Assembly (NCBI GenBank): GCA_025457615.1
Contig: JALOTZ010000010.1
Coordinates: 1 to 64,000, forward strand
DNA length: 64,000 nt
Source: Verrucomicrobiota bacterium
GTDB lineage: Bacteria; Verrucomicrobiota; Verrucomicrobiia; Limisphaerales; DSYF01
Direction of reading: 5' to 3'
Below are positions 8,410-18,015 of the stretch, one piece after another. Within the stretch, counting starts at the first letter, position 1; each line of letters starts with the position of its first letter. A program made the position numbers and the translations under genes. The notes beneath the pieces were generated by a model. That model was given only the letters and a program-made list of their open reading frames with translations, had not been told where the DNA came from and ran no database searches.

Positions 8410-9372
8410 ATGATCCACGCCATGTTTTGGAAAATGGTTTTGATCCTGGGGCTGCTGGGGACGGCGACTCTCACTCGGGGGGAGTCGGCACCCCCGCCCA
8501 CGCTGGTGCCGCCATCCCCACCCACGGAAATCCCCGGGGTGCAGGTTGTTGCCCCAACTACGGCAAACGTGGCCACTCCGCCCGCGCCAACACCGACCGT
8601 CCCCAATCCGGCTCCCCCGGCCATCCCGCCGGCCTTCCGGCCATTGCCGGGCGGCATTGTGGCCTGGGACAACAAGACCCAGACGGCAACCGTCAGGCCA
8701 GGCACACCCAGTTCCAGCATGGCGTTCTGGTTGACGAACGTTCACGCGCAACCGGTTACCGTGACTGCCGTGCGGACCTCCTGCGGCTGCACGGTCCCCA
8801 AGCTGCCCCCGATGCCCTGGACCCTGCCACCGGGGGCGAGCGGGCAGATTGAAGTGACCATGAACCTCGCGGGCAAGAGCGGCATGGTGATCAAAACCGT
8901 GACGGTCACCACCGATCAGGGATTCGACACCCTCTACGTGCGCACCAACATCGAGGAACCGCCTGCAGGCGTGATGGGGCAAAGTGAACGCCTGCGTAAC
9001 CTGCAGGTCGCCACCGCCAACCGCCAGGCGGTGTTCCAGGGCGACTGCGCCACCTGCCATGCCACCCCCGCGCTCAACAAGATGGGAGCGGAACTCTTCC
9101 ACACCGCCTGCGGCATCTGTCATGAGGCCGAACACCGCGCCTCCATGGTTCCAGACCTCAAGAACCTGAACAAGGAGACCAACGCCGACTACTGGCGAAC
9201 CTGGATCACTTCGAGTGCCGACGGCAAACTCATGCCCGCCTTCGCCATCGAGAACGGCGGGATCCTGAACGCCATGCAGATCGAGTCCCTGGTCGAACAT
9301 CTGGTCCAGACCATGCCGTCCACCAAGGGCGGGGCGCCGACGGCAACGGTTCCGCCCCCCGGTTCACACTGA
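8410..9372 (+). CDS. Secreted DUF1573 protein fused to a cytochrome c-like domain
   Basis: This 320-residue exported protein has a signal segment (residues 1-24) and a Pro-rich linker (about 25-75). A DUF1573 beta-sandwich follows at about 80-180, with the family's 'VRTSCGCTVPK' motif and 'LPPGASGQIEVTMN'. The C-terminal half carries two CxxCH haem-binding motifs, CATCH (about residue 216) and CGICH (about 235), with a 'DGKLMPAF' methionine that could be an axial ligand. A periplasmic electron-transfer role is likely, but the partner is unknown. A second start at 8422 would remove four residues. DUF1573 alone is common in Bacteroidota and Verrucomicrobiota; the fusion with cytochrome c is less usual. 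Confidence 0.8.
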   Translation: MIHAMFWKMVLILGLLGTATLTRGESAPPPTLVPPSPPTEIPGVQVVAPTTANVATPPAPTPTVPNPAPPAIPPAFRPLPGGIVAWDNKTQTATVRPGTPSSSMAFWLTNVHAQPVTVTAVRTSCGCTVPKLPPMPWTLPPGASGQIEVTMNLAGKSGMVIKTVTVTTDQGFDTLYVRTNIEEPPAGVMGQSERLRNLQVATANRQAVFQGDCATCHATPALNKMGAELFHTACGICHEAEHRASMVPDLKNLNKETNADYWRTWITSSADGKLMPAFAIENGGILNAMQIESLVEHLVQTMPSTKGGAPTATVPPPGSH

Positions 9373-9521
9373 GGCCGATTCAACGCTTCTCCCCCCCTGA
9401 ACCGGTGGGAAGGTGGGGCTGCGCCGTGCGCGGCCCGGCGCCGGGGCACCGGCGCCCTGCCAGGTTCATGGTCCCAACGCGCGATCTCTTGATCGTGGAG
9501 GCTCTCCATTAGCACCGCTCG
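9373..9521. other. Intergenic, no gene seen
   Basis: This stretch is GC-rich. A segment at about 9438-9464 (CCGGCGCCGGGGCACCGGCG) forms a small hairpin and recalls the GGCACCGGGCCTGC repeat seen at 58901 and 61240. No ORF is supported. Confidence 0.5.
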
Positions 9522-9550
9522 TTGACGCTGTGCAGGCGCCACAGTAGCTT
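9522..9550 (+). promoter_or_regulatory. nadA promoter, leaderless
   Basis: TTGACG (9522-9527) and TAGCTT (9545-9550) are 17 bases apart. The GTG start of nadA is 6 bases after the -10 box, so transcript and coding start nearly coincide. This is the same layout as the leu leader promoter. Confidence 0.65.
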
Positions 9551-9556
9551 CACCGG

Positions 9557-10597
9557 GTGAGCACGGTCACCAGTCCAGACCCCCGCCCGGCGGGCCTAGC
9601 ACAACTGCGCCGTCCCCTGCCCGCAGATCAGGCCGAACCCCTCACCCGCGAGATCCAGGAGCTGAAGCGGACGCTCAAGGCCGTCATCCTGGCCCACAAC
9701 TACCAGGTGCCCGAGATCCAGGACGTGGCAGACTTCGTCGGCGATTCCCTGGGACTGGCCCAGCAGGCCGCCAAGACCAATGCGGAAGTGATCGTGTTTT
9801 GCGGCGTCCATTTCATGGCTGAAACCGCCAAAATCCTCAACCCGACCAAGACCGTGGTCTTGCCCGACCAGGACGCCGGGTGCTCGCTCGAGGAAAGTTG
9901 TCCGGCAGAGCAACTGGCAGCGTTGCAACAAACCAATCCCAACTTCTACACCATCGCCTACATCAACTGCAGCGCGGCCGTGAAGGCATTGAGCGATTGC
10001 ATCTGCACCAGCGGCAATGCCGAGCGGATTGTCCGCGCCGCGCCCCGGGACAGGGACCTGCTGTTCGTCCCGGACGAGAACCTGGGCCAATGGGTGATGG
10101 AAACCACCGGACGCTCCATGAGACTGTGGAAGGGCGACTGCTACGTCCACGTCGAATTCCGGAAAGAGAGCCTCCAGCAGATTCGCGACGCCCATCCGCA
10201 AACCCCCATCGTCGCTCATCCGGAATGCCGCAAGGAAGTGCGCGACCTGGCGGATGCGGTGTGCTCCACCGAAAGAATGATCACTTTCTGCAAGACCCAT
10301 CCCGCCCGACAATTCGTGGTCGTGACGGAATCCGGCATCATCCACCGGTTGCAGAAGGAATGTCCGGACAAAACCTTCCTGCCGGCGCCGGTCTATGACG
10401 TCCTGCGCCTGCCCACGGACAACTGTCGGTGCAGCGAGTGCAAGTACATGAAGATGAACACGCTCGAAAAGGTGCGCGACTGCATGAAACACCGGTCGCC
10501 ACGCATCGAACTGCCGGCGGACATCCTCGACCGCGCGCGCCGCCCCATCGAGCGCATGCTGGAGATTTCAGCTCGACCGCTCGAAAACGCCGGGTGA
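9557..10597 (+). CDS. nadA: Quinolinate synthase
   Basis: NadA makes quinolinate from iminoaspartate and dihydroxyacetone phosphate in de novo NAD synthesis, using a [4Fe-4S] cluster. The 346-residue protein shows 'AVILAHNYQVPEIQDVADFVGDSL', 'VIFCGVHFMAETAKILNP' (first cluster cysteine), 'INCSAAVKALSDCICTSGNA' (second) and the C-terminal 'CRCSECKYMKMNTLEK' (third). The GTG start fits the leaderless promoter directly in front. nadB and nadC are not in the window. The gene converges with guaB, with only 18 bases between them. Confidence 0.95.
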   Translation: MSTVTSPDPRPAGLAQLRRPLPADQAEPLTREIQELKRTLKAVILAHNYQVPEIQDVADFVGDSLGLAQQAAKTNAEVIVFCGVHFMAETAKILNPTKTVVLPDQDAGCSLEESCPAEQLAALQQTNPNFYTIAYINCSAAVKALSDCICTSGNAERIVRAAPRDRDLLFVPDENLGQWVMETTGRSMRLWKGDCYVHVEFRKESLQQIRDAHPQTPIVAHPECRKEVRDLADAVCSTERMITFCKTHPARQFVVVTESGIIHRLQKECPDKTFLPAPVYDVLRLPTDNCRCSECKYMKMNTLEKVRDCMKHRSPRIELPADILDRARRPIERMLEISARPLENAG

Positions 10598-10615
10598 GCG
10601 TCGCGCTCTACGACG

Positions 10616-12187
10616 TCAGTGCGCCTCGGTCTTGAGCTCGACCACATCATGCGGGGCGGCTTCGCGCATCCCGGCGCCACTGACCCGGATGTAACGGGCG
10701 CGCTGACGCAGTTCACTGAGATTGACCGCGCCCAGATAGCCCATGCCGGACTGAATCCCGCCGATCAGCACTGCGACGACGCGATCGAGCGGTCCGGCCA
10801 CTTCCTTGAGTGCCTCCACCCCTTCCGGCGCCACCTTGCGGGTGGTGTCGGCCCGGGCGTGTCCGTAGCGTGCGGCGGAGCCGGCCTTCATGGCCGCCAG
10901 GCTGCCCATGCCACGGTACTGCTTGTAGAGCTTGCCGCCGATTTCCATGACTTCCCCGGGGGCCTCGGTGCAACCGGCGAACAACCCGCCGCACACCACC
11001 CCATCGGCCAGGGTCAACGCCTTGACGATGTCACCCGACTTGGTGATGCCGCCATCGGCCAGGATCGAAACCCCTTTCTGGGCCGCCGCCTTGGAACTGA
11101 CGTAGAGCGCCGTCATCTGGGGAATGCCCACCCCCGCCACGATGCGCGTGGTGCAAATGGATCCCGGTCCCTGCCCCACCTTGACGATGCTGGCACCGGC
11201 GTCCGCAAGGAACTCCACTCCGGCCGCGCTGGTCACATTGCCGGCGATGATCGGCAGATCCGGGAAGGCATCGCGGATCATCCGCACCGCCTCGCCCACG
11301 CCTTGGGTGAACCCGTGCGCCGTCGAAACGGCCACCACGTCGAGCCCCCGCTCGACCAGCGCCGAGACGTGACCCAGCAGGCGTTCCCGGTCCAGGTCCC
11401 CGAAGGCATTGCGCGTGGCGCTGATGGCCGCGCCGCACAACAGACGGTAGCGGGAATCGCGGGCCGGCTTGAACTGCGCGGTCTTCTCCTGGGTGATCCG
11501 CTCGACGTCGCTCATGGTGAACAACCCCCGCAGCCGGTCCTGCTCGTCCACCACCAGCAGCTTGTGGATCCCGGGATGATCGGTGAAGAACTTGTCGGCG
11601 CGCCCGATGGGGTTCCGGCCCAGTTCGCTCTGGGCCACCGTATGCACCTGATCCCGCGGCGTCAGCGCCTCGGCCACCTGGCGGCGGGCGTAACGCTGTT
11701 TGACCACGTGCCCGGACAACAACCCCATCAGCTTGCCCTGCGCGTCCACCACCGGAAACGTCCGAAAATCGAACCGCCGCTTTTCCACCAGATCCAGCAC
11801 GTCGCCGATCAACTGGTCCGGGGCGACCTTGATCGGGTCCTGGATCAACCCGTGGACATGATTCTTCACCCGGCTGACCTCCTGCGCCTGGTCCGCCTCG
11901 GGCATGTTGTAATGGATCAACCCCAGCCCGCCATTGAGCGCCAGGGCGATGGCCATGCGGGATTCGGTGACCGTATCCATGTCCGCGGAAACCAACGGGA
12001 TGTTCAACGTCAACCCGTCCGCCAGCCGCGTTTCCAACTGCGTGTCCCGCGGCAGAATCTCCGAATACAGGGTGGCCAGCGTCACATCGTCGTAGGTCAA
12101 CGCCACCTGGGAATGCGCCGGGAAGAAGTCGTCAGCCGCGCGGTAAAACAGGGAATCGAGGGAACTGAGCTTCGCCTTCGCTGCCAT
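10616..12187 (-). CDS. guaB: Inosine-5'-monophosphate dehydrogenase
   Basis: GuaB oxidises IMP to XMP, the first step to GMP. The 523 residues start at ATG 12187 ([10 protein letters not shown]); longer versions would run into a heptamer repeat and are rejected. The protein has '[10 protein letters not shown]', two CBS domains (about 110-230), '[18 protein letters not shown]', the catalytic loop 'GPGSICTTR' with its active-site Cys, '[13 protein letters not shown]' and the flap '[20 protein letters not shown]'. The length is slightly above E. coli GuaB (488). It is divergent from cysD. Confidence 0.95.
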   Translation of the reverse strand: MAAKAKLSSLDSLFYRAADDFFPAHSQVALTYDDVTLATLYSEILPRDTQLETRLADGLTLNIPLVSADMDTVTESRMAIALALNGGLGLIHYNMPEADQAQEVSRVKNHVHGLIQDPIKVAPDQLIGDVLDLVEKRRFDFRTFPVVDAQGKLMGLLSGHVVKQRYARRQVAEALTPRDQVHTVAQSELGRNPIGRADKFFTDHPGIHKLLVVDEQDRLRGLFTMSDVERITQEKTAQFKPARDSRYRLLCGAAISATRNAFGDLDRERLLGHVSALVERGLDVVAVSTAHGFTQGVGEAVRMIRDAFPDLPIIAGNVTSAAGVEFLADAGASIVKVGQGPGSICTTRIVAGVGIPQMTALYVSSKAAAQKGVSILADGGITKSGDIVKALTLADGVVCGGLFAGCTEAPGEVMEIGGKLYKQYRGMGSLAAMKAGSAARYGHARADTTRKVAPEGVEALKEVAGPLDRVVAVLIGGIQSGMGYLGAVNLSELRQRARYIRVSGAGMREAAPHDVVELKTEAH

Positions 12188-12259
12188 GCGCCACAATGCA
12201 AGACCCCCCTGCCGATTGGCAAGGGCAAAGGAGCTGGGGTCGCCAGACCGCGAAACCAT

Positions 12260-12294
12260 TTGCCTTCTGCCTTCCGCCTTCTGCATTCTGCATT
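12260..12294. repeat. Five tandem degenerate heptamers between guaB and cysD
   Basis: Five consecutive 7-base units share a YTGCMTT-like core, two of them identical (CTGCATT CTGCATT), for 35 bases in total. The array ends 8 bases before the cysD ATG, where a ribosome-binding site would be expected. It resembles the heptamer arrays at 21230, 21757, 32068 and 49886. Confidence 0.85.
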
Positions 12295-12302
12295 CCGGAA
12301 CC

Positions 12303-13118
12303 ATGAGCCGGACCCTGGACGATCTGGAGAATCAGAGCATCTACATCCTGCGCGAGGCGTTTCACAAGTTCGAACGCCTGGCGATGCTCTGGAGCATTGG
12401 CAAGGATTCCACCGTCCTGCTCTGGCTGGCGCGCAAGGCCTTCTTCGGCCACGTCCCCTTCCCGCTCGTCCATGTGGACACCACCTACAAGATCCCCAGC
12501 ATGATCGAATACCGCGATCAACTGGTGCGCGACTGGAAGCTCGAACTGATCGTCGGACGCAACGAGGAGGTCCTGGCGTCCGGACGCACCTTCCCTCAGG
12601 GCCGGGCCACCCGTGTGGAATGCTGCGGCACCCTCAAGAAGGACGCCCTCAAACAGGTGCTCGATAAACATCAGTTCACCGGCGTCATCGTCGGGGTCCG
12701 GCGCGATGAGGAACCCACCCGGGCCAAGGAACGGTATTTCAGCCCGCGCGACGCCCACATGGAATGGAACGTCACCGATCAGCCGCCGGAACTCTGGAAC
12801 CAGTTCAAGACGGATTTCCCGCCGGGCAGCCATATCCGCATCCATCCCCTGCTCCACTGGACCGAACTGGACATCTGGGAATACATCGGGCGGGAGAACA
12901 TCCCGGTCATCCCGCTCTATTTCGCCAATGAACAAGGGCAGCGCTATCGCAGCCTGGGCTGCGCCATGTGCACCGCCCCCATCCAGTCCAGAGCCCGGAC
13001 CGTGCGGGACATCATCGAGGAACTGCGCCAGACCAAGACCCCCGAACGGGCCGGCCGCGCGCAGGACCAGGAAAGCGAGGACGCCTTCGAGAAGCTGCGG
13101 CGGGATGGGTATATGTGA
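12303..13118 (+). CDS. cysD: Sulfate adenylyltransferase subunit 2
   Basis: CysD is the adenylyl-transferring half of ATP sulfurylase and works with CysN to make adenosine 5'-phosphosulfate. The 271 residues start at ATG 12303, '[20 protein letters not shown]'. The PP-loop is '[18 protein letters not shown]' near residue 31, followed by '[19 protein letters not shown]', '[22 protein letters not shown]' and the C-terminal '[13 protein letters not shown]'. cysNC follows on the same strand after an unusually long 268-base gap filled with repeats, so the pair may not be a tight operon. Confidence 0.95.
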   Translation: MSRTLDDLENQSIYILREAFHKFERLAMLWSIGKDSTVLLWLARKAFFGHVPFPLVHVDTTYKIPSMIEYRDQLVRDWKLELIVGRNEEVLASGRTFPQGRATRVECCGTLKKDALKQVLDKHQFTGVIVGVRRDEEPTRAKERYFSPRDAHMEWNVTDQPPELWNQFKTDFPPGSHIRIHPLLHWTELDIWEYIGRENIPVIPLYFANEQGQRYRSLGCAMCTAPIQSRARTVRDIIEELRQTKTPERAGRAQDQESEDAFEKLRRDGYM

Positions 13119-13386
13119 GCGCGGGGGGGCCAGTATTCGGTGGCCGGGTGTGGGATCGATGGGGGGCGCGAGAACCGTTCGCAGCTGGAAGGCTGCTGGG
13201 GGGGAGTGATGGAGTGGGACAAGGGGAGAAGCCAAAACTGAAAGGGAGAAAAACGATGCAGAACGCACAACAACAAGCCCAACCGAAGGGGAACAGGATC
13301 ACCCGACGCTTTGAAGGCCTCTTGAACAGCCGACACCCCGAACCCCGAACAAGAGACACTGAACATCGAACCCTCCCCCCTTCCTC
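13119..13386. repeat. Repeat-filled gap between cysD and cysNC
   Basis: No gene is supported. The gap holds a short octamer pair at about 13203-13218 (GGAGTGAT GGAGTGGG) and six degenerate heptamers at 13331-13372 with a core like CCGAACC or CTGAACA. These short-period arrays occupy the space immediately upstream of the cysNC ATG. The first part, 13125-13195, is G-rich and non-repetitive. Confidence 0.75.
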
Positions 13387-15405
13387 ATGAATTCAAGCGA
13401 CCAGCTTCGCATCGTGATCGTGGGCCACGTGGACCATGGCAAGTCCACGCTGGTGGGACGGCTGTTTGCGGACACGGGTTCGCTGCCGGAAGGCCGGCTG
13501 GAGCAGTTGCAGGCCAGCGCGCGGCGGCGCGGGATGCCCTTCGAGTGGGCCAGCCTGACCGATGCCCTGCAGTCCGAGCGCGACCAGAATGTCACCATTG
13601 ACACCACCCAGATCTGGTTTGCGACCCGGAAACGGCGCTATGTGATCATCGACGCGCCGGGACACGAGGAGTTCATCAAAAACATGGTCACCGGCGCCGC
13701 CCAGGCCGAGGCCGCGCTCCTGCTCATCGACGCCCACGAAGGCATCCAGGAGAACTCGAGACGACACGGCTACCTGCTGCACCTGCTGGGCATCCGCCAA
13801 CTCGTGGTGGTGGTGAACAAGATGGATCTCGAAGGCCACGCCCAGGCGCGCTTCGATCAAATCCAGACCGAGTACCAACGCTTCCTCCAATCGCTCGGCC
13901 TCCAGGCGCAGCGCTTCATCCCCATCTCGGCCCGCGAGGGCGACAATATCGCCCGTCGCAGTTCAGCCATGCCCTGGTATGGCGGCCCCACGGTGCTGGA
14001 CTGTCTCGACCAATTCCAGGCCGGCGCACCGCTGGTGGACAAGCCCCTCCGCTTCCCCATCCAAGACGTGTATCGCTTCGACAAACGCCGCATCCTGGCC
14101 GGACGGATCGAATCGGGGACCCTCAAGGTGGGCGACAAACTCCTGTTCACCCCCAGCAACAAGGTGAGCACCGTCAAATCCATCGAACGCTGGAATGCGC
14201 CCGCCCGCCCGGACGCGACCGCCGGGGAATCCATCGGCATCACGCTCGACCGTCAGATCTTCGTCGAACGCGGCCAGATCGCCTCGCTCGAACCCTCGCC
14301 GCCTTACGAGCTCACCCGGTTCAACGCGCGCGTGTTCTGGATGGGACGTCAGCCGCTGCGACTCGGCGCCCAATACAAGCTGAAACTCGCCACCCAGGAG
14401 TTGGATTGTGAAGTGGAGCATATCCAGCGCGTCATCGACGCCTCCACACTCGAGGAAGCCAGCCGGACAGGGGCGGGTGGGGAATCGGTGACGGTATCGG
14501 CATCGGAACCGACCCCGGGGTCCAGCCCCACGCCGCATCCGAAATCCCATTCCCAGTCCGATGCGGCTTCCCCTCCCGCCTCCCTCGTCCGCCGCCACGA
14601 GGTGGGAGAGCTGACGCTCCGGACGAAGACCCCCTTGGCCTTTGACGTGGCGGAGGATCTCCCGGCCACCGGGCGCTTCGTGTTGGTGGATGGGTATGAC
14701 GTGGCGGGCGGCGGGGTGGTGATCGCGGACAGCTATCCGCGGCGCACGAGCGATCCCGCCCACAAGAGCGCCAACATCTTCTGGAACGAGGGCAAGGTCA
14801 CGTCGGCGCAGCGGGAAGCGCGCAACGGGCATCCGGGCTGCGTGGTGTGGCTGACCGGCCTCAGCGGTTCGGGCAAGTCCACCATCGCCGCCGAACTCGA
14901 GCGTGCCCTGTTCAACCGCGGTCAACACGCCTACGTGCTGGACGGCGACAACGTGCGTCACGGGCTGTGTTCGGACCTCGGGTTCTCGCCCAAGGATCGG
15001 AAGGAAAACATTCGACGCCTGGGCGAGGTGGCCCGCTTGTTCGCCGATGCCGGCACAATTTCCATCACGGCGTTCATCTCGCCCTACCGGTCTGATCGCG
15101 ACCTGGCCCGCTCCATCGCGCCGGAGGGACGGTTTGTCGAGGTTTACCTGAACGCCCCGCTGGAAGTCTGCGAGCAACGGGATCCCAAGGGCCTGTACGC
15201 CAAGGCGCGCGCCGGGGAAATCAAGGAGTTCACCGGGATCTCCGCCCCCTACGAGGCGCCCCTGCGACCGGAGTTGGTCCTTCACACCCACCAGTTCACC
15301 GTGGAAGAGTGTGTGGCGCAGATTCTGGAGAAGCTCCGGGAAATGCACGTTGAGAGAGAACTCGCCCGTCTGGCGGAACACCCGTCGGGTCCAACCACTC
15401 CGTAG
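13387..15405 (+). CDS. cysNC: Bifunctional sulfate adenylyltransferase subunit 1 / adenylylsulfate kinase
   Basis: A 672-residue fusion. Residues 1-450 are the CysN GTPase that drives ATP sulfurylase: '[15 protein letters not shown]' from 13, '[13 protein letters not shown]' near 89, '[11 protein letters not shown]' near 144, then beta-barrel domains. From about 485 comes CysC, APS kinase, which makes PAPS: P-loop '[19 protein letters not shown]', then '[11 protein letters not shown]' and '[14 protein letters not shown]'. Together with CysD it turns sulfate into PAPS, the donor also used by the sulfotransferase at 19653. Residues about 365-393 are a Ser/Pro/Thr-rich insert coded by period-6 repeats (14481-14510 and 14536-14562), absent from typical CysN. 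The stop codon lies inside a dispersed repeat (15401-15425). Confidence 0.95.
   Translation: MNSSDQLRIVIVGHVDHGKSTLVGRLFADTGSLPEGRLEQLQASARRRGMPFEWASLTDALQSERDQNVTIDTTQIWFATRKRRYVIIDAPGHEEFIKNMVTGAAQAEAALLLIDAHEGIQENSRRHGYLLHLLGIRQLVVVVNKMDLEGHAQARFDQIQTEYQRFLQSLGLQAQRFIPISAREGDNIARRSSAMPWYGGPTVLDCLDQFQAGAPLVDKPLRFPIQDVYRFDKRRILAGRIESGTLKVGDKLLFTPSNKVSTVKSIERWNAPARPDATAGESIGITLDRQIFVERGQIASLEPSPPYELTRFNARVFWMGRQPLRLGAQYKLKLATQELDCEVEHIQRVIDASTLEEASRTGAGGESVTVSASEPTPGSSPTPHPKSHSQSDAASPPASLVRRHEVGELTLRTKTPLAFDVAEDLPATGRFVLVDGYDVAGGGVVIADSYPRRTSDPAHKSANIFWNEGKVTSAQREARNGHPGCVVWLTGLSGSGKSTIAAELERALFNRGQHAYVLDGDNVRHGLCSDLGFSPKDRKENIRRLGEVARLFADAGTISITAFISPYRSDRDLARSIAPEGRFVEVYLNAPLEVCEQRDPKGLYAKARAGEIKEFTGISAPYEAPLRPELVLHTHQFTVEECVAQILEKLREMHVERELARLAEHPSGPTTP
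14481..14562 (+). repeat. Period-6 repeat pair inside cysNC
   Basis: Five hexamers at 14481-14510 (for example GGTATC GGCATC) and a roughly inverted set at 14536-14562 (TCCCAT TCCCAG) flank a proline-rich stretch. They code for a low-complexity insert in the third CysN domain. Period 6 keeps the reading frame. Confidence 0.65.
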
Positions 15406-15425
15406 CCGCCTGACGTCAGTCGGCG
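15401..15425. repeat. Dispersed repeat CGTAGCCGCC..GTCAGTCGGCG, copy 1
   Basis: CGTAGCCGCC followed by TGACGTCAGTCGGCG. The same sequence with one substitution and one indel occurs inside ileS at 31594-31617. Here it supplies the TAG stop of cysNC. A weaker relative may lie at about 10606-10620, around the guaB stop. Confidence 0.65.
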
Positions 15426-15483
15426 CTGACGGCACCGAAGGGGGTGGCGCCGGACAAGCCGCCCCAGGCACCCAGGCCCCGCT

Positions 15484-16395
15484 CTACTTGCCCGGATTGG
15501 CTCCCCGGGTCCGCATGCGCATGGAGTAAAATCCCTTGGAAGCCGTGATAAACAAGGTTCGACGGTCCTTGCCCCCGAAGCACACGTTGGCCGTCCAAGG
15601 CTCCGGGACCTCAATGGTCGTGACCTGCCGTCCGGTCTTGTCGAAGACGAGCACACCCTTGCTGGTGGTGTAAAGGTTGCCTTCGTCGTCCAACGTCATG
15701 CCGTCGGAGCCCACCGCGCAGAACACCCGCCGCTTATCCAGCCCGCCATCGGCCTGGATGTCGTAGGCGTAAATCTGGTTGGCTCCCAGGTCGGCCACGT
15801 AAAGGGTCTTGCCATCGGGCGTGCCCGTGATGCCGTTGGGCTTCTGCAAGTCGTGCGAAACCCGCGTGAGCTTCCTGCGGTCAGCCGAGAGGCGATAGAC
15901 ATGCTGGCCATCCTGCGGCATGCCCTGGTGAGTCCACCACGAATGCTGGTAGAACGGGTCGGTGAAGTACAGGGAACCCGAGGGATGGACCCAGACGTCA
16001 TTGGGCGCGTTGAGCCGCCGACCTTCATACTCGAACGCCAGCACGGTGACCTGCCTGTCCGCCGCGATGGACCACAGGGCATTGGTCTCATCCGCACAGG
16101 CGATCAGGCGGCCCGACGCGTCAAAGCACATGCCGTTCGCCCGGCCCGCCGGCTCCATGAACGTGGATAGTTCGTCCTTGTCCACGTCCCACCGGTGAAT
16201 CCGGTTCTTCGGTTGGTCCACAAAGAACACGTGACCCCGCGGATCACAGGTGGCGCCCTCGGTGAACTCGAAACCATTCGCAAGCTTCTGCAACACCGCC
16301 CCCTCTCTCACGGGAGACGCGTCCCCAAGTCCTGGGCGCGGCAACGCCATCGCGCACACGACCAGGATTCCAGAAGTGATCGTGACCTTTCGCAT
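15484..16395 (-). CDS. Secreted SMP-30/gluconolactonase-like beta-propeller protein
   Basis: The protein has 303 residues from ATG 16395, with a signal peptide (MRKVTITSGILVVCAMALP). The six-bladed propeller of the SMP-30/Gluconolactonase/LRE-like family shows 'EFTEGATCDPRGHVFFVDQPKNRIHRWD', 'GRANGMCFDASGRLIACADE', 'LNAPNDVWVHPSGSLYFTDPFY' and 'KPNGITGTPDGKTLYVADLG'. The Glu, Asn and Asp residues of these motifs form the metal site in the family. Members hydrolyse sugar lactones or related esters outside the cytoplasm. It diverges from the DUF1080/oxidoreductase pair, which suggests a role in oxidised-sugar metabolism. A candidate promoter is TTGACC, 17 bases, GACTCT. Confidence 0.85.
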   Translation of the reverse strand: MRKVTITSGILVVCAMALPRPGLGDASPVREGAVLQKLANGFEFTEGATCDPRGHVFFVDQPKNRIHRWDVDKDELSTFMEPAGRANGMCFDASGRLIACADETNALWSIAADRQVTVLAFEYEGRRLNAPNDVWVHPSGSLYFTDPFYQHSWWTHQGMPQDGQHVYRLSADRRKLTRVSHDLQKPNGITGTPDGKTLYVADLGANQIYAYDIQADGGLDKRRVFCAVGSDGMTLDDEGNLYTTSKGVLVFDKTGRQVTTIEVPEPWTANVCFGGKDRRTLFITASKGFYSMRMRTRGANPGK

Positions 16396-16598
16396 ATTCG
16401 GTGGGCCCAGAGTCGCGACCGGTGGACCCCTGGTCAAGCGCATCCAGGGTGCGAACTGCGGGATGGACGAGCGACTTCCCGTTCCTCTAAGCTCGACCAT
16501 CGGCCTGGTCAAGACACCTGGGACGCCTGTGTCAAAGCACGCTTGCACGGCAGCCTTGTCGAGCCAGGCCACACGCGAGCTGAAACCATCCAAGCACC

Positions 16599-18005
16599 AT
16601 GATAGCCGACCAACACCTGACTCTTGCGGCCCTGCTGGCTCTCTCCAGTCCCTGCCTCCAGGCGGGGGATTGGACCGGCCTGTTGAACGGCACCAACCTC
16701 TCCGGCTGGACCCGCCGCGGCGGGGAGGCCACCTACACGATCGAGGGCGACGCCATGGTCGGCACCAGCGTGCTCAACACCCCCAACACCTTCCTCTGCA
16801 CAGACCGCATCTATGGCGATTTCGTGCTGGAGTACGAGTTTCAGGTGGATCCGCGCCTGAACTCCGGCGTGCAGATCCGCAGCGAGTGTCAGGACACGCC
16901 GACCGAAATCCAGTGGCAGGGCAAGACCATCAAAATCCCCGCCGGGCGCGTCCATGGTTACCAGGTGGAGATTGACCCTGATCCCCAGAAGAATCGCTGG
17001 TGGACAGCAGGCCTCTACGATGAAGCCCGCCGCGGCTGGTTGTATCCCGGCGCCTTGGGGGGAGAGAAAAAGCTGTTCACGGAGCAGGGCCGCGAGTGGT
17101 TCAAACCGGGGAAATGGAACCGTGTCCGGGTGGAAGCCATCGGCGACTCCATCCAGACCTGGCTGAATGGCAAGCCCCGCGCGCACATCCGCGACTCCCT
17201 GACCCCGCGCGGCTTCATTGCCCTCCAGGTGCATGACATCGGCAACCAGCGGGATGTGGAAGGCGCGCAGGTGCGCTGGCGCAACCTGCGCATCCAGGAA
17301 CTGGCCAACACCCTGAGCGCGGCGGAAAAAGCCGACGGCTGGAAGCTGCTCTGGAACGGAAAAAGCACCCGGGGCTGGCGCAGCGCCAGGGGCGACGCTT
17401 TTCCCAAACAGGGTTGGGAGATCAAGGACGGCATGCTCACCGTGGTGGAAAGTGGCGGGGGCGAAGCCGTGGCGGGCGGTGACATCATCACCCGAGATCG
17501 CTACTCCGACTTTGAACTGAAGCTGGACTTCAAGATCTCGCGGGGCGCCAACAGCGGCATCAAATACTTCTGCCAGCCCAACCTGGATCCGATCACCGGC
17601 ACCGGCGCGAAGGCGGCAACCGGTTCGGCCATTGGCCTCGAGTTCCAGATCCTTGACGACGAGCGCCATCCGGACGCCAAGCTCGGGCGCGACGGCAACC
17701 GCACGATGGGCTCGCTCTACGACCTGATCCCCGCCGCCCCCACCAAGCGTCCCAGTCCGATCGGCGAATGGAACACGGCTCACATCCTCTCCAACGGTCG
17801 GCACGTCGAGCACTGGCTGAATGGACAGAAGGTGCTGGAATACGAGCGGGGATCCCCGGAGTTCAGGGAAACCGTGGCCAGGAGCAAATACCACACCCTT
17901 CCCGGGTTCGGCGAGTGGCCCGACGGCCACATTCTTCTGCAGGACCACGGCAACGCGGTTTCCTTCCGCAACCTCAAGATTCGAGTGCCCGCCCGCCAAC
18001 ACTGA
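16599..18005 (+). CDS. Secreted protein with two DUF1080 (3-keto-disaccharide hydrolase-type) domains
   Basis: This 468-residue exported protein has a short signal peptide (residues 1-22). Two DUF1080 concanavalin-like domains follow: about 24-232 ('LLNGTNLSGWTRRG', 'SGVQIRSE', 'VHGYQVEIDPD') and about 245-467 ('LLWNGKSTRGWRSARGD', 'ANSGIKYFCQ', 'GLEFQILDDERHPDAKLG'). Some members of this family cleave 3-ketoglycosides, and many occur in Planctomycetota and Verrucomicrobiota beside Gfo/Idh/MocA oxidoreductases, as here (10 bases to the next gene). The substrate cannot be told from sequence. Confidence 0.85.
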   Translation: MIADQHLTLAALLALSSPCLQAGDWTGLLNGTNLSGWTRRGGEATYTIEGDAMVGTSVLNTPNTFLCTDRIYGDFVLEYEFQVDPRLNSGVQIRSECQDTPTEIQWQGKTIKIPAGRVHGYQVEIDPDPQKNRWWTAGLYDEARRGWLYPGALGGEKKLFTEQGREWFKPGKWNRVRVEAIGDSIQTWLNGKPRAHIRDSLTPRGFIALQVHDIGNQRDVEGAQVRWRNLRIQELANTLSAAEKADGWKLLWNGKSTRGWRSARGDAFPKQGWEIKDGMLTVVESGGGEAVAGGDIITRDRYSDFELKLDFKISRGANSGIKYFCQPNLDPITGTGAKAATGSAIGLEFQILDDERHPDAKLGRDGNRTMGSLYDLIPAAPTKRPSPIGEWNTAHILSNGRHVEHWLNGQKVLEYERGSPEFRETVARSKYHTLPGFGEWPDGHILLQDHGNAVSFRNLKIRVPARQH

Positions 18006-18015
18006 TCACGCGACC

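Noticed and set aside
12188-12304. Upstream extensions of guaB and cysD into each other
   Set aside because: Both would translate the heptamer array and neither extension has family support.
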